Translations under genes and position numbers: made by a program
Shown here: piece by piece, positions 19,859 to 28,979 of the stretch
Position numbering within the stretch: position 1 is the stretch's first letter
How the letters are laid out: each line of letters starts with the position of its first letter
The notes under the pieces: model-generated
Databases searched by the model: none
Told to the model about the DNA's origin: nothing
What the model saw: the letters and a program-made list of their open reading frames with translations, nothing else
From: Nitrospiraceae bacterium
Lineage (GTDB): Bacteria; Nitrospirota; Nitrospiria; Nitrospirales; Nitrospiraceae
DNA length: 64,000 nucleotides
NCBI GenBank assembly: GCA_009692155.1
Contig: SHZW01000001.1
Span: 124,001 to 188,000, forward strand
Reading direction: 5' to 3'

Positions 19859-20287
19859 ATGGGAAGCTACCAAGCCAAGCCATTGGAAGTGACGCGCAAA
19901 TGGTACGTGGTGGATGCGGACGGCAAAACGCTGGGACGGCTGGCCGCCCGGATCGCGTCCGTCTTGCGCGGGAAACACAAGCCGACCTTCACCCCGAACG
20001 TGGACACCGGCGACCATGTCGTCGTGATCAACGCGGGCAAGATACATCTGACCGGAGGCAAGATCAAAACCAAGATCTACCGGCAGCACTCGGGATGGCC
20101 GGGAGGACTCAAATCCGCCACGGCCGAGCACGTGCACAAGAAGAATCCCACGGCGTTGATCGAAACCGCGATCAAGGGCATGCTGCCGAAGAATCCGCTG
20201 GGGAAGCAGATGGCGAGAAAGTTGAAAATCTACGCCGGGACCGAGCATCCACATCAGGCGCAACATCCTGAATCGCTTGCCTTGTAA
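19859..20287 (+). CDS. rplM: 50S ribosomal protein L13
   Basis: Large-subunit ribosomal protein, 142 residues, the normal length. Typical segments are [46 protein letters not shown] and [14 protein letters not shown]. It is followed by rpsI after 42 bases, the conserved rplM-rpsI pair. Confidence 0.98.
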   Translation: MGSYQAKPLEVTRKWYVVDADGKTLGRLAARIASVLRGKHKPTFTPNVDTGDHVVVINAGKIHLTGGKIKTKIYRQHSGWPGGLKSATAEHVHKKNPTALIETAIKGMLPKNPLGKQMARKLKIYAGTEHPHQAQHPESLAL

Positions 20288-20329
20288 CGACAGTCATACT
20301 ATAGAGACAGAGAAGGAGATCACGAAGAT

Positions 20330-20722
20330 ATGGGAGCAGCTACGCAGTACGCGACAGGCAAGCGCAAGAACGCCATCGCCCGGGCATGGGTCACGCCGGG
20401 AGCCGGCCAGGTGGTCGTGAACACCAGACCCCTGGAACAGTATTTCCCCAGGCCGACGCTCAGAACCATCGTGCAGTACCCGCTGGAAGTCGCCGGGCTG
20501 CTCGGCAAGTATGACGTGCGCGCCACCGTCCACGGCGGCGGGACGACCGGACAAGCCGGCGCCCTGCGGCACGCGATCGCCAAGGCGCTGGTCACCATGA
20601 CGCCGACAACCCGCGAAGCCATGAAGAAGGAAGGCTTGCTGACACGCGACTCGCGCGTCAAAGAGCGGAAGAAATACGGACAGAAGGGCGCCCGGAAGCG
20701 CTTCCAATACTCGAAGCGGTAA
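20330..20722 (+). CDS. rpsI: 30S ribosomal protein S9
   Basis: Small-subunit ribosomal protein, 130 residues. It opens with YATGKRKNAIARAWV and ends with KKYGQKGARKRFQYSKR, the conserved tail that reaches the P-site tRNA. A clear AGAAGGAGAT ribosome binding site precedes the ATG. An intrinsic terminator follows. Confidence 0.98.
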   Translation: MGAATQYATGKRKNAIARAWVTPGAGQVVVNTRPLEQYFPRPTLRTIVQYPLEVAGLLGKYDVRATVHGGGTTGQAGALRHAIAKALVTMTPTTREAMKKEGLLTRDSRVKERKKYGQKGARKRFQYSKR

Positions 20723-20744
20723 TCACCTGAAGCAGAGCACGAGA

Positions 20745-20775
20745 AAAAGGGAAGGCTTCAGGCCTTCCCTTTTTT
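20745..20775 (+). terminator. intrinsic terminator after rpsI
   Basis: The stem GGGAAGGC pairs with GCCTTCCC around a 5-base loop, flanked by A-rich upstream sequence and followed by six T on the plus strand. It ends the DUF151-rplM-rpsI transcription unit. Confidence 0.9.
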
Positions 20776-20814
20776 GTATGGTCACATTATAAAGAGCAGC
20801 ACACGCGGGTCGTT

Positions 20815-21894
20815 ATGGGATCTGAGACTATTAAAGTTGCGGTTGTAGGCGCCAGTGGCTACACGGGTGGAGAACTGCTCCGTCTCCTGGCCGGTCACCC
20901 GAAGATGAAGCTCGCGGCGGTCACGTCGGAACAGTCCGCCGGCAAACCGGTCGCCGCGATGTTCCCATCACTCGCGTCGGTTGTGCCGTTGACATTCGAG
21001 GCCCTCTCGCCTGACGCGCTGGCCAAACGGGTGGACGCGGTGTTCCTTGCCCTCCCCCACACCAAGTCTTTGCAGCCGGTTGCAGCCTGCATGGCAGCCG
21101 GCAAGCACGTGGTGGACCTCAGCGCCGATTACCGGCTCAATGATCCGGCCATCTACGAAACCTGGTACAAGACGCCGCACGATCAGCCTGACTTGTTGAA
21201 GCAAGCCGTGTACGGCCTGCCGGAATTTCATCGCGAGGCCATCAAAAAAGCCAGGCTCGTGGCATCGCCGGGCTGCTACCCGACCGCGGCGATCGTGCAA
21301 CTGGCGCCGCTCGTTGCAAAGGGCTTGATTGACCTCGACACCATCGTCATCGATGCCAAGTCGGGGATTTCAGGTGCAGGCAGAAGCCCGGCCCTGCCCT
21401 ATCACTTTCCCGAAGCGCACGAATCGATCGAGGCCTACAAGATCGGCCAGCATCGGCACATTCCGGAAATCGAACAGGAACTGACCCTGCTGGCCTCGCG
21501 CCACGGCAAGGCAAAACAGGTGGCCAAACATCTGACGGTTGCGTTCACGCCTCACCTGGTCCCGATGAACAGGGGCATCCTGAGCACGGCCTATTGCCGG
21601 CTACTGGAACCGATGCCGCTCGATCAACTGCGCGCGCTGTACCGGGAGTTCTACAAAGGAGAGCGGTTCATTCGCATCCACGACGGCGACGTATCGGCCA
21701 ATCCCCGCCACGTGCGCGGATCGAACTTCTGCGACGTCTCGGTCTTTGCCGACACAAGAGCCGGCTGGGTCGTGACGGTCGCGGCCCTGGACAATCTCGT
21801 CAAAGGCGCGGCAGGCCAGGCGATTCAAGCCATGAACCTCATGCTGGGTTTCCCCGAAGACATGGGCCTGTCGGGGGCGGGAGTGTATCCGTGA
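20815..21894 (+). CDS. argC: N-acetyl-gamma-glutamyl-phosphate reductase
   Basis: Third enzyme of arginine synthesis; it reduces N-acetylglutamyl phosphate to the semialdehyde. The nucleotide-binding VGASGYTGGELLRLL is at 11-25, and the catalytic Cys154 is in SPGCYPTAA. HRHIPEIEQEL and the C-terminal LDNLVKGAAGQAIQAMNL complete the family pattern. Its 359 residues match the type-1 form. argJ follows after 55 bases. Confidence 0.96.
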   Translation: MGSETIKVAVVGASGYTGGELLRLLAGHPKMKLAAVTSEQSAGKPVAAMFPSLASVVPLTFEALSPDALAKRVDAVFLALPHTKSLQPVAACMAAGKHVVDLSADYRLNDPAIYETWYKTPHDQPDLLKQAVYGLPEFHREAIKKARLVASPGCYPTAAIVQLAPLVAKGLIDLDTIVIDAKSGISGAGRSPALPYHFPEAHESIEAYKIGQHRHIPEIEQELTLLASRHGKAKQVAKHLTVAFTPHLVPMNRGILSTAYCRLLEPMPLDQLRALYREFYKGERFIRIHDGDVSANPRHVRGSNFCDVSVFADTRAGWVVTVAALDNLVKGAAGQAIQAMNLMLGFPEDMGLSGAGVYP

Positions 21895-21949
21895 TTAATC
21901 CGGCCGTGACTTCGCTGCACCCGTTCGCACTTTTTCCGACTCAACCGGC

Positions 21950-23170
21950 ATGACACGCAGCCCTCTCACAGCGGTCCGCGGCGGCGTGACGGCGCCGCGG
22001 GGGTTCCTGGCCGCCGGCATCCATTGCGGCATCAAGAAGAAACGAGTGCTGGATCTGGCTTTGCTTGTCTCGGAGCGAAGCGGCACCATCGCCGGCGTTT
22101 TCACGACCAACCGCATGGCGGCGGCTTCGGTCACGCTCAACAAGGAAAACCTCTGCCGTAAAACCGGCCAGGCCGTCATCGTCAACAGCGGCAACGCCAA
22201 CGCCTTCACGGGCAAGCAAGGCATGGCCGACGCTGAAGAGATGGCGGATCTCGTAGCCCGGCGGATGAAGATCGCCCCCCATACGGTGTTTGTCGGCTCG
22301 ACCGGCGTGATCGGCCAGACCCTCTCCATGGCTAGAATCAGGCAAGGCATGCCGACCCTCGTCACGCAGTTGCGGCGCGCGGGCGGTCATGACGCGGCCA
22401 GGGCGATCCTCACCACAGACCTCAAAGCCAAGGAAGTCGCCTACAGCGCCCGCATTGGAGGCAGGACGGTCACCGTGGGCGGCATGGCCAAGGGGTCCGG
22501 AATGATTCACCCCGACATGGCCACCATGCTGGCCTACCTGGCGACCGATGCGGCCGTCGAGCAATCGGCCCTCCAGCACGCGCTCGCGCAGGCCGTGAAT
22601 GCGTCGTTCAACTGCATCTCCGTGGATGGAGATTCGAGCACCAACGACACAGTCCTCTGCCTGGCTAACGGACTGGCCGGCAATCCGGTCCTCCGAAAAG
22701 GATCGGCGGCGCTCGCCACGTTGCAGCAACTGCTGAACCGCGTCTGTCTCGAGCTGGCCATGAAAATGGTCCGCGACGGGGAAGGCGTCACGAAAGTGGT
22801 CGAACTGGTCGTGACCGGCGCCCGCACCCCCGCCGACGCCAAGCAGGTCGTCAAGACCATCGGCACGTCGCTGCTCGTGAAGACCGCGTTCTTCGGCGAA
22901 GACGCGAACTGGGGGCGGATCATTGCCGCTATCGGCCGGGCCGGCGTCGCCGCCGACCCCGGGAAAATCGGGTTGGCCTTCGATGGCGTGCCGATGGTGA
23001 AAGCAGGTAAGCCGCTTGGAGCCCCGGCCCAGCGGAAGATCGACCGGATTGTCCGGAGCAAGGAATTCACGATCACGATCGATCTCGGCCTGGGCTCCTC
23101 CTCCGCACGGCTTTGGACCACCGATCTCTCCTATGAGTACGTCCGCATCAACGCATCCTATCGCTCCTAG
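21950..23170 (+). CDS. argJ: glutamate N-acetyltransferase / amino-acid acetyltransferase
   Basis: It recycles the acetyl group from N-acetylornithine to glutamate, and in bifunctional forms also uses acetyl-CoA. The precursor self-cleaves before the catalytic threonine in KGSGMIHPDMATMLAYLATD (Thr192). The C-terminal end reads YEYVRINASYRS as in the family. Its 406 residues are normal. It is the second gene of an argC-argJ unit. Whether it is mono- or bifunctional cannot be told from sequence alone. Confidence 0.95.
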   Translation: MTRSPLTAVRGGVTAPRGFLAAGIHCGIKKKRVLDLALLVSERSGTIAGVFTTNRMAAASVTLNKENLCRKTGQAVIVNSGNANAFTGKQGMADAEEMADLVARRMKIAPHTVFVGSTGVIGQTLSMARIRQGMPTLVTQLRRAGGHDAARAILTTDLKAKEVAYSARIGGRTVTVGGMAKGSGMIHPDMATMLAYLATDAAVEQSALQHALAQAVNASFNCISVDGDSSTNDTVLCLANGLAGNPVLRKGSAALATLQQLLNRVCLELAMKMVRDGEGVTKVVELVVTGARTPADAKQVVKTIGTSLLVKTAFFGEDANWGRIIAAIGRAGVAADPGKIGLAFDGVPMVKAGKPLGAPAQRKIDRIVRSKEFTITIDLGLGSSSARLWTTDLSYEYVRINASYRS

Positions 23171-23190
23171 CCCGCATTATTCATGCGGGC
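23169..23190. repeat. copy of the AGCCCG-ATTATTCATG end motif, forming a hairpin
   Basis: Bases 23169-23185 match 17 of the 18 bases of the left terminal repeat of the element at 11642-11854. Here the motif is followed by CGGGC, so GCCCGCA pairs with TGCGGGC around TTATTCA. It begins at the argJ stop and may act as a transcript-end structure or be a remnant of the repeat. Confidence 0.6.
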
Positions 23191-23427
23191 CAAACCTTGC
23201 ATATTCTCGAAAGCCTGTGCTAAGTTTTCAAGGCTTTAGGGAACTTTTTCTCCCTCGGGCAGAAACACAGGGGCCCACCATTGGTGGGTTCTCATTATTC
23301 AAAATCCACATTGGCGTGTAGGCACGCTACTCCGCTTGGGAATAAGAGGTTCATGACCTCTCGCCCGCCGGAGCCGGAGATGCATCCGGCAAAGGCAGGC
23401 GCTCCGCAGGCGAGGAAAGGGGGGAGG
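23191..23427 (+). promoter_or_regulatory. long structured leader of the rpsB operon
   Basis: About 240 bases without a gene precede rpsB. It contains several inverted repeats: the 15-base palindrome CCCACCATTGGTGGG (23274-23288), GAGGTTCATGACCTC (23346-23360), and CCGGA/TCCGG near 23373. A weak promoter-like pair, TTGCAT and TAAGTT, lies upstream of these. An autoregulatory ribosomal-protein leader is likely by analogy with other rpsB leaders, but no known motif was matched. Confidence 0.45.
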
Positions 23428-24216
23428 ATGGGCGCAGCAACAATCAAGGAACTCCTGGAAGCCGGGGTGCATTTCGGCCACCAGACGAACCGTTGGAACC
23501 CGAAGATGAAACGCTACATTTTCGGCGAGCGCAACGGCATTTATATCATCGATCTTCAGCAAACCGTCCAACGCTTCGATGCGGCCTATGCCTTCGCCCG
23601 CGACACCGTCACCGGCGGCGAAACCGTGCTGTTCGTCGGCACCAAGCGCCAGGCGATCGAGATTATCGAGGAAGAAGCCAAACGGTCCGCCATGCCCATG
23701 GTCACGCAGCGATGGCTGGGCGGCATGCTGACGAACTTCGGCACCATCCGCAAGAGCATCGACAAGCTCAAGAAGTTCGAAGGCATCCTCGCCGAAGGCA
23801 GCCAGAGCGGGTATACCAAAAAAGAATTGCTCCAGATGGAGAAGGAACGGGTCAAGCTCGAGAAAAATCTAAGCGGCATCAAGAACATGGGCGCGCTGCC
23901 GGGCTGCGTCTTCGTGCTGGATACGCGCGTGGAACACATCGCGGTCATGGAAGCCAACCGGCTGAGCATACCGGTCATCGCCATCGTCGATACGAATTGC
24001 GACCCCGACGGCATTCAGTACCCGATCCCGGGCAACGACGACGCCATTCGGTCGATCAAGCTGATCGCCTCCAGCATCGCCGACGCGTGCATCGAGGGCA
24101 TGCACCTCCGCACACAACGGGATGAAGCGGCTCCGGTCATGGCGCCGATGGAAATGGTGGACGTTCGGAGCAGCCGGTCGGCGTCCTACGGCGTTGCACA
24201 CGCTCCTGCTTCCTAA
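23428..24216 (+). CDS. rpsB: 30S ribosomal protein S2
   Basis: Small-subunit ribosomal protein of 262 residues. The ATG at 23428 after GGGGAGG begins [20 protein letters not shown], the standard N-terminus; an upstream extension in the same frame is not family-like. Further signatures are [16 protein letters not shown] and [13 protein letters not shown]. It starts the conserved rpsB-tsf-pyrH-frr cluster. Confidence 0.97.
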   Translation: MGAATIKELLEAGVHFGHQTNRWNPKMKRYIFGERNGIYIIDLQQTVQRFDAAYAFARDTVTGGETVLFVGTKRQAIEIIEEEAKRSAMPMVTQRWLGGMLTNFGTIRKSIDKLKKFEGILAEGSQSGYTKKELLQMEKERVKLEKNLSGIKNMGALPGCVFVLDTRVEHIAVMEANRLSIPVIAIVDTNCDPDGIQYPIPGNDDAIRSIKLIASSIADACIEGMHLRTQRDEAAPVMAPMEMVDVRSSRSASYGVAHAPAS

Positions 24217-24293
24217 ATTTTCTTCACTCGCAGGAACTGCTCTCGGCTACGCTGAGCGCAGACGCACGTAACAGAAAGGACCTGGACTCCGTC

Positions 24294-24890
24294 ATGGCAA
24301 GCAACAGCGACCTGGTGAAAAAACTCCGCGAGCTGACTGGCGCCGGCATTCTCGATTGCCAGAAAGCGCTCAAGGAATGCGGCAGCGATATCGAAAAATC
24401 CGTTGAATACCTTCGGCAAAAAGGCCTGGCCGCCGCGCAGAAGAAAGCCGGGCGCGAAACCAACGAAGGCCTCGTGGACTCCTACATCCATCCCGGCAAC
24501 CGCATCGGCGTGCTCGTCGAGGTCAACTGCGAAACGGATTTCGTGGCGCGCAACGACGAATTCAAGGGCCTGGTGAAGGACCTCTGCCTGCAGATCGCCG
24601 CGTCCAGTCCGGCCTTCGTCAAGCGCGAGGACATTCCCGCGTCGCTGGTCGACAAGGAGAAGGCCATCTATCTGGCGCAAGCCAAGGAGATGGGCAAACC
24701 CGAGCCGGCCTGGGCCAAGATCGTGGAAGGAAAGCTGGAGAAGTTTTATCAGGAGAGCTGCCTGCTCGAGCAGTCCTTCATCAAGGATCCCTCGGTGTTC
24801 ATCAAGGATCTGGTCGCGCAAAAAATCGCCAAAATCGGCGAGAACATCAGCATCCGGCGGTTCACGCGTTATCAGTTAGGCCAGGAATGA
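24294..24890 (+). CDS. tsf: elongation factor Ts
   Basis: Guanine-nucleotide exchange factor for EF-Tu. The N-terminal helical module [18 protein letters not shown] and [12 protein letters not shown] are visible. At 198 residues it is the short form without the second half of the core found in the 280-residue proteins; such short forms occur in several phyla. Its stop overlaps the pyrH start by 4 bases, indicating coupled translation. Confidence 0.97.
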   Translation: MASNSDLVKKLRELTGAGILDCQKALKECGSDIEKSVEYLRQKGLAAAQKKAGRETNEGLVDSYIHPGNRIGVLVEVNCETDFVARNDEFKGLVKDLCLQIAASSPAFVKREDIPASLVDKEKAIYLAQAKEMGKPEPAWAKIVEGKLEKFYQESCLLEQSFIKDPSVFIKDLVAQKIAKIGENISIRRFTRYQLGQE

Positions 24891-25612
24891 ACGCACCCAA
24901 GTACCGGCGGGTTCTCCTCAAAATCAGCGGAGAACTATTGGCCGGCCAGCAAGGGTATGGCATCGAACCCGCAGTGCTGGACGCCATCGCGGACGAGATC
25001 GCCTCCGTCATCGCGACGGACGTCGAAGTCGCGGTCGTCATCGGCGGCGGCAACATCTTCCGCGGTCTTGCCGCCAGCGCCAAGGGAATGGAGCGCGCAT
25101 CGGCCGATTACATGGGCATGCTCGCCACCATCCTGAACGCCCTGGCCCTCCAGAATGCCCTCGAAAAGAAAAATGTCATCACGCGCGTGCAGTCGGCCAT
25201 CGAGATGCGCCAGCTCGCCGAAGGCTACATCCGGCGACGCGCCATTCGCCACCTCGAAAAAAAGCGGGTCGTCATCTTCGCGGGCGGCACCGGCAATCCC
25301 TACTTCTCGACCGACACCGCGGCCGTCCTGCGGGCGATGGAGATCGGCGCAGAGGTCATCATGAAGGGCACGAAAGTGAACGGGATCTACGAGGCGGACC
25401 CCGTGACGAATCCCTCGGCCAAGATGTTTACCGAGCTACCGTTCCTCTCCATCATCAATCAGAAGCTCAAGGTCATGGATTCGACGGCCATTACGCTCTG
25501 CATGGATAACAGCCTCCCCTTGATCGTGTTCAACCTGAAGGAGCGCGGGAATTTCAAACGCCTGACCCAGGGCGACAAGATCGGCACCCTGGTGACCGCC
25601 GCCAACAGCTAA
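24887..25612 (+). CDS. pyrH: UMP kinase
   Basis: It phosphorylates UMP to UDP; a hexameric amino-acid-kinase-fold enzyme. Signatures are [44 protein letters not shown] and the acceptor-binding [11 protein letters not shown]. Length 241 is normal. It starts within the last codons of tsf and is followed by frr after 17 bases. Confidence 0.97.
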   Translation: MNAPKYRRVLLKISGELLAGQQGYGIEPAVLDAIADEIASVIATDVEVAVVIGGGNIFRGLAASAKGMERASADYMGMLATILNALALQNALEKKNVITRVQSAIEMRQLAEGYIRRRAIRHLEKKRVVIFAGGTGNPYFSTDTAAVLRAMEIGAEVIMKGTKVNGIYEADPVTNPSAKMFTELPFLSIINQKLKVMDSTAITLCMDNSLPLIVFNLKERGNFKRLTQGDKIGTLVTAANS

Positions 25613-25629
25613 CCCTGCGCACGACCGCC

Positions 25630-26187
25630 ATGGACTCCGCCATGCATAAAAAAACCGTCGAACGGATGGACGTCACGCTGGAGCATTTGAAACGGGACCT
25701 GGCCGGCCTGCGCACGGGCCGCGCGTCGCTGGTCCTGCTCGATAACATCAGGGTGGATTATTACGGCAACCAGACCCCGCTCAAGCAGGTCGCCAACCTG
25801 GCCGTGCCGGAAAACCGCCTCATCACGATCCAGCCCTGGGAGCCGTCGCTGATCAAGGAAATCGAAAAAGCGATCACGGCCGCCGAACTCGGCTTGAACC
25901 CGTCCAACGACGGCAAGTTGATCCGCGTGCCGATTCCGCAGTTGACCGAGGAACGGCGCAAGGATCTGATCAAAGTCTGCAGAAAATACGGCGAGGATAC
26001 CAAGGTCAAGCTGCGGGCGGTCCGCCATGAAGCCAACGACGAACTGAAAAAGCAGCAGAAGGACGCCAAAATTTCAGAAGACGACCTCAGGCGCGGTGAA
26101 GCCGAAATTCAAAAATTGACCGACCAGTACGTCCAGAAGATCGATCAGACCCTCAAAAAGAAAGAGGAGGAGATCCTCGAAGTCTGA
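25630..26187 (+). CDS. frr: ribosome recycling factor
   Basis: It splits post-termination ribosomes together with EF-G. The 185-residue product has the helical first domain (MERMDVTLEHLKRDLAGLRT-like start, TGRASLVLLDNIRVDYYG) and the C-terminal coiled region RKDLIKVCRKYGEDTKV. It closes the rpsB-tsf-pyrH-frr order seen in most bacteria. Confidence 0.97.
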   Translation: MDSAMHKKTVERMDVTLEHLKRDLAGLRTGRASLVLLDNIRVDYYGNQTPLKQVANLAVPENRLITIQPWEPSLIKEIEKAITAAELGLNPSNDGKLIRVPIPQLTEERRKDLIKVCRKYGEDTKVKLRAVRHEANDELKKQQKDAKISEDDLRRGEAEIQKLTDQYVQKIDQTLKKKEEEILEV

Positions 26188-26210
26188 GGGCTCTCCCTCC
26201 ACCGAGCCAC

Positions 26211-27338
26211 GTGTCATCGACCGAGAACCATTCGCCCACCATCGCGACCATCGAACTCAGTGCACTGGCTCACAACCTCGACCAGGTGCGCCGCCGCCTC
26301 GAGCCCTCCTGTCAGATCATTGCCGTTGTGAAAGCCGACGCCTACGGCCACGGCGCCACAACGATCGCGCAAAGCCTCGAAGCTCTTGCCATCGCTCGAT
26401 TCGGTGTGGCCACGCTCGACGAAGGCATCGCGCTCCGTCAAGCCGGCATCCGCTCGTCGATTCTCTTAATGAGCGCTCTCTTTCCCGAACAATTTTCAGA
26501 GGTCATCGCCCATGACCTCACGCCGGTCCTGTATGAGCAGGCCCTGGCGGAAGAATTCGCCACGCATGTGGCAGGACGTTCCGTGCCCTATCCGGTTCAT
26601 CTCAAAATCGAGACGGGCATGGGACGCCTGGGACTCGATCCGGAAAACGTCGCGGCCCTTCTCCAATCACCGGCGTTTCGGGGGCCGCTGCAAGCCGAGG
26701 GACTGATGACGCACCTGGCGGACTCGGAAAATGCCGATCCGGCATACACCACGGCGCAACTCGAGCGATTCCGGGCCGTGATCCAATACACGCAAGCCGA
26801 AAAACTCCCCCTGCCGCTCATCCATGCCGCAAACAGCGGAGCGATTTTGTGTCATCCCGAGGCTCGATTCACCGCGGTGAGGCCGGGCATCATGCTCTAC
26901 GGCTACCACACCGCGACGCACCTGGAGCCGGCGCCGGACTTGCGGCCGGTCCTGTCGCTGACGACCAAAGTGGCGCAGGTACGCAAGCTCAAGCCGGGCG
27001 AGAGCACAAGTTACAACCAGACCTACGTCGTGCGGCGGCCCTCCCGCATTGCCGTTCTCCCCCTGGGCTACGCCGACGGGTACAGCCGGTTGCTCTCGAA
27101 CCGTGCCGCTGTGCTGATTCAGGGGAAACGCGCGCCGGTGGTCGGGCGCGTGTGCATGGACATGACGATGGTGGACGTCACGGACGTGCCCGGCGTGTCA
27201 GCCGGCACCGGCGTGACACTGATCGGCAAACAGGAAGACCAGCAGATTACTGCCGCAGACCTCGCGGCCTTGCAAGGGACGATTGCGTATGAAGTGCTCT
27301 GCGGGATCGGTCAGCGAGTCAAACGAGTCTACGAATAA
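26211..27338 (+). CDS. alr: alanine racemase
   Basis: PLP enzyme that makes D-alanine for peptidoglycan. Lys41 in VVKADAYGHG binds PLP. ETGMGRLG, HAANSGA, RPGIMLYG, LPLGYADGYSR and GRVCMDMTMVDVT are family motifs. A GTG at 26211 is used as start. Length 375 is normal. It follows frr by 23 bases and may be cotranscribed. Confidence 0.96.
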   Translation: MSSTENHSPTIATIELSALAHNLDQVRRRLEPSCQIIAVVKADAYGHGATTIAQSLEALAIARFGVATLDEGIALRQAGIRSSILLMSALFPEQFSEVIAHDLTPVLYEQALAEEFATHVAGRSVPYPVHLKIETGMGRLGLDPENVAALLQSPAFRGPLQAEGLMTHLADSENADPAYTTAQLERFRAVIQYTQAEKLPLPLIHAANSGAILCHPEARFTAVRPGIMLYGYHTATHLEPAPDLRPVLSLTTKVAQVRKLKPGESTSYNQTYVVRRPSRIAVLPLGYADGYSRLLSNRAAVLIQGKRAPVVGRVCMDMTMVDVTDVPGVSAGTGVTLIGKQEDQQITAADLAALQGTIAYEVLCGIGQRVKRVYE

Positions 27339-27362
27339 CGTCAATAGATAAATCTGTTGCGG

Positions 27363-27671
27363 TTATGACTTCATCTTTCTCTTAAGACGTTTTTCGACGC
27401 TGGCAACCTTGCTGTCCAACCGGCCCTTGTGGCCCTTCCGGTAATCCACCTTGATCGTGCAGGAAATCCGGTTGCAGTCCTTCTTCATTCGCTCGTAGCA
27501 TTTTCGGACCACCTGAAACACGTCGTTCCATTCGCCTTCCAGCACCGTGCCCATTGGATTGAGCCGGTAGGCCACACCGCTCTTATCAATGATGTCGAGC
27601 GAGCGCGCCACGTACCGCCCCACGCTCTCCCCTTTTCCTAACGGCGACATGCTGAATTCCAACAGAACCAT
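27363..27671 (-). CDS. MTH1187/YkoF-type (DUF77) thiamine-binding-like protein
   Basis: A 102-residue ferredoxin-fold protein of the MTH1187 family (DUF77). The ATG at 27671 follows AAAGGAG. Family-like segments are LLEFSMSPLGKGESV and GVAYRLNPMGTVLEGEW. Relatives bind thiamine or hydroxymethylpyrimidine. The C-terminal tail is very Lys/Arg-rich. It lies 13 bases downstream of the siroheme synthase gene, so the two are probably cotranscribed. Confidence 0.85.
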   Translation of the reverse strand: MVLLEFSMSPLGKGESVGRYVARSLDIIDKSGVAYRLNPMGTVLEGEWNDVFQVVRKCYERMKKDCNRISCTIKVDYRKGHKGRLDSKVASVEKRLKRKMKS

Positions 27672-27684
27672 TTCGATCGCTCCT

Positions 27685-28317
27685 TTACGATTTAACCTTC
27701 GCGCGTTCATCTAGCCACGCTTTCGGATATTCAATGCTGCCTTTCAGCTTGAACCCGTTGACCGCATCCCGCAGGAGAGTCCGGCGGCGCTCCGCATCCT
27801 CCTCGGTGTTCTGCACGCTCTCGCGGACAGACGACAGCCATTCGAGAAACGACTGAAACGTGTCGTCAAAAATTTCTTCCATATCCTGGCGCAACCGGCT
27901 CGCCAGCGCCGGCGCCGTGCCGCTGGTGCTCACCGCGCAGCGCAAATGGCCCCGGCTCACCACCGCCGGCAACCAGGCATTCGAATAGGCCGGCTGGTCG
28001 AGCGAACACAGGAGAAACCGTTCCTTGATCGCCATCTCGTAGAGCGAGCGTGAAAAATCCTCCTCCGTCCGCAGCGTATTGATCACCAGAAACACGCCGT
28101 CGGCGTCCTGCCCCCTGAACAACCGCACGCGGTGGATCACCTTCGCGGCAGCCGTGAGCTTGCGCAAGGTGTCGTTGAGCGTCGGGGCCACGACCGTGAC
28201 CTTGGCTCCGGCATCCAACAGCCGTTGCGCCTTGTCGGCCGCCTCCTCATCGCCGCCCAGCACCACGCAGGGCCGGCCCTTCACATCCAACGTGATCGGA
28301 AATCCCGGATTCGCCAT
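27685..28317 (-). CDS. precorrin-2 dehydrogenase / sirohydrochlorin ferrochelatase (Met8-like)
   Basis: It oxidises precorrin-2 with NAD and inserts iron to give siroheme. The N-terminal Rossmann segment reads CVVLGGDEEAADKAQRLLDA. The bifunctional active-site region has LCSLDQPAYSNAWLPAVV, followed by RCAVSTSGTAPALASRLR. Its 210 residues correspond to the CysG N-terminal half without methyltransferase, which is supplied by the cobA-hemD fusion at 9093-10649. Together they would provide siroheme. Confidence 0.9.
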   Translation of the reverse strand: MANPGFPITLDVKGRPCVVLGGDEEAADKAQRLLDAGAKVTVVAPTLNDTLRKLTAAAKVIHRVRLFRGQDADGVFLVINTLRTEEDFSRSLYEMAIKERFLLCSLDQPAYSNAWLPAVVSRGHLRCAVSTSGTAPALASRLRQDMEEIFDDTFQSFLEWLSSVRESVQNTEEDAERRRTLLRDAVNGFKLKGSIEYPKAWLDERAKVKS

Positions 28318-28389
28318 ATCATTCCCTTCCCAGTTAACCGCGAGGTCGTATCATACAATAGACCCTTCCCATTTTTCACACTGCCTCTG

Positions 28390-28395
28390 TATAAT
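28390..28395 (+). promoter_or_regulatory. consensus -10 hexamer TATAAT
   Basis: TATAAT lies 42 bases ahead of the GTG start at 28437, in the divergent gap with the siroheme synthase gene. No good -35 is seen 17 bases upstream, so the promoter may be activator dependent or weak. Confidence 0.4.
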
Positions 28396-28436
28396 GCGCC
28401 CGTTCGTTCAAGGGGTTCGCCATCGAGAGGAAGATC

Positions 28437-28889
28437 GTGAAAAAAGAAACATTACAGTCAATCGGCATGGCCGGTGGCATCATCGGATTAGCGGCGGCGG
28501 CAGCCTGGATGGGTCTGGCCCACGGCTGCGAGGCACCCAACGCGCAGAGCACCATCACCGGGCGTGTCACCATCGCGCCTGAACTGGCCTCCAAGGTCAG
28601 CCCGACCGACACGCTGTTCGTCATCGTCCGCCGGCCGGGCGGCGCGCCCCGGCCGCTGGCTGCCAAACGTATTGACGGGCCTCAGTTTCCAGTCAGCTTT
28701 GAGATTACCAGCGCTGACGTGATGGTCCAGGGCACGGAGCTGCGCGGCATGGTGGATTTGATCGCCCGTGTGGACAAGGACGGAAAGGCAGGCCAGCCGC
28801 AACCGGGCGACATGGAAGGCCAGTACGACAAGAATCCGACGTTACCCGGTGGGAAAGACCTGGAGATTGTGATTCGGAAGGTCTACTAA
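28437..28889 (+). CDS. membrane-anchored protein with CcmH/CycH C-terminal-like domain
   Basis: A 150-residue protein beginning at a GTG after GAGAGGAAG. A hydrophobic N-terminal segment (MAGGIIGLAAAAAWMGLA) is followed by a short cysteine-containing stretch. The soluble part (GRVTIAPELASKVSPTDTLF, then VIVRRPGGAPRPLAAKRI and PQPGDMEGQYDKNP) matches the periplasmic C-terminal domain of cytochrome c maturation protein CcmH/CycH. The TPR part of that protein is missing, so it is a stand-alone domain; its partner is unknown. Confidence 0.75.
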   Translation: MKKETLQSIGMAGGIIGLAAAAAWMGLAHGCEAPNAQSTITGRVTIAPELASKVSPTDTLFVIVRRPGGAPRPLAAKRIDGPQFPVSFEITSADVMVQGTELRGMVDLIARVDKDGKAGQPQPGDMEGQYDKNPTLPGGKDLEIVIRKVY

Positions 28890-28900
28890 AAACGGAGCGG

Positions 28901-28979
28901 CGTCGAAAGTCTATCAAGTCCGTAAAGTCATCAAGTCAGAAGACTTTATGACTTGAAGACTTTTCGACTTTCAGACTTA
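28901..28979. repeat. word-repeat inverted structure, word AAGTC
   Basis: The left arm (28903-28936) repeats AAGTC with short spacers on the plus strand and the right arm (28943-28979) repeats GACTT, its complement. The two arms face each other around a 6-base centre. It lies between two convergent genes and overlaps the end of the HNH gene, so it may work as a bidirectional transcript end. The same word is used at 45278-45362. Confidence 0.8.

Noticed and set aside
23169-23190. A classical intrinsic terminator after argJ.
   Set aside because: The hairpin lacks a following T run and the sequence matches a dispersed repeat end, so it is listed as a repeat copy.
23281-23427. A 49-residue N-terminal extension of S2.
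   Set aside because: Homology starts at the ATG at 23428, which has a strong ribosome binding site; the upstream part is leader.
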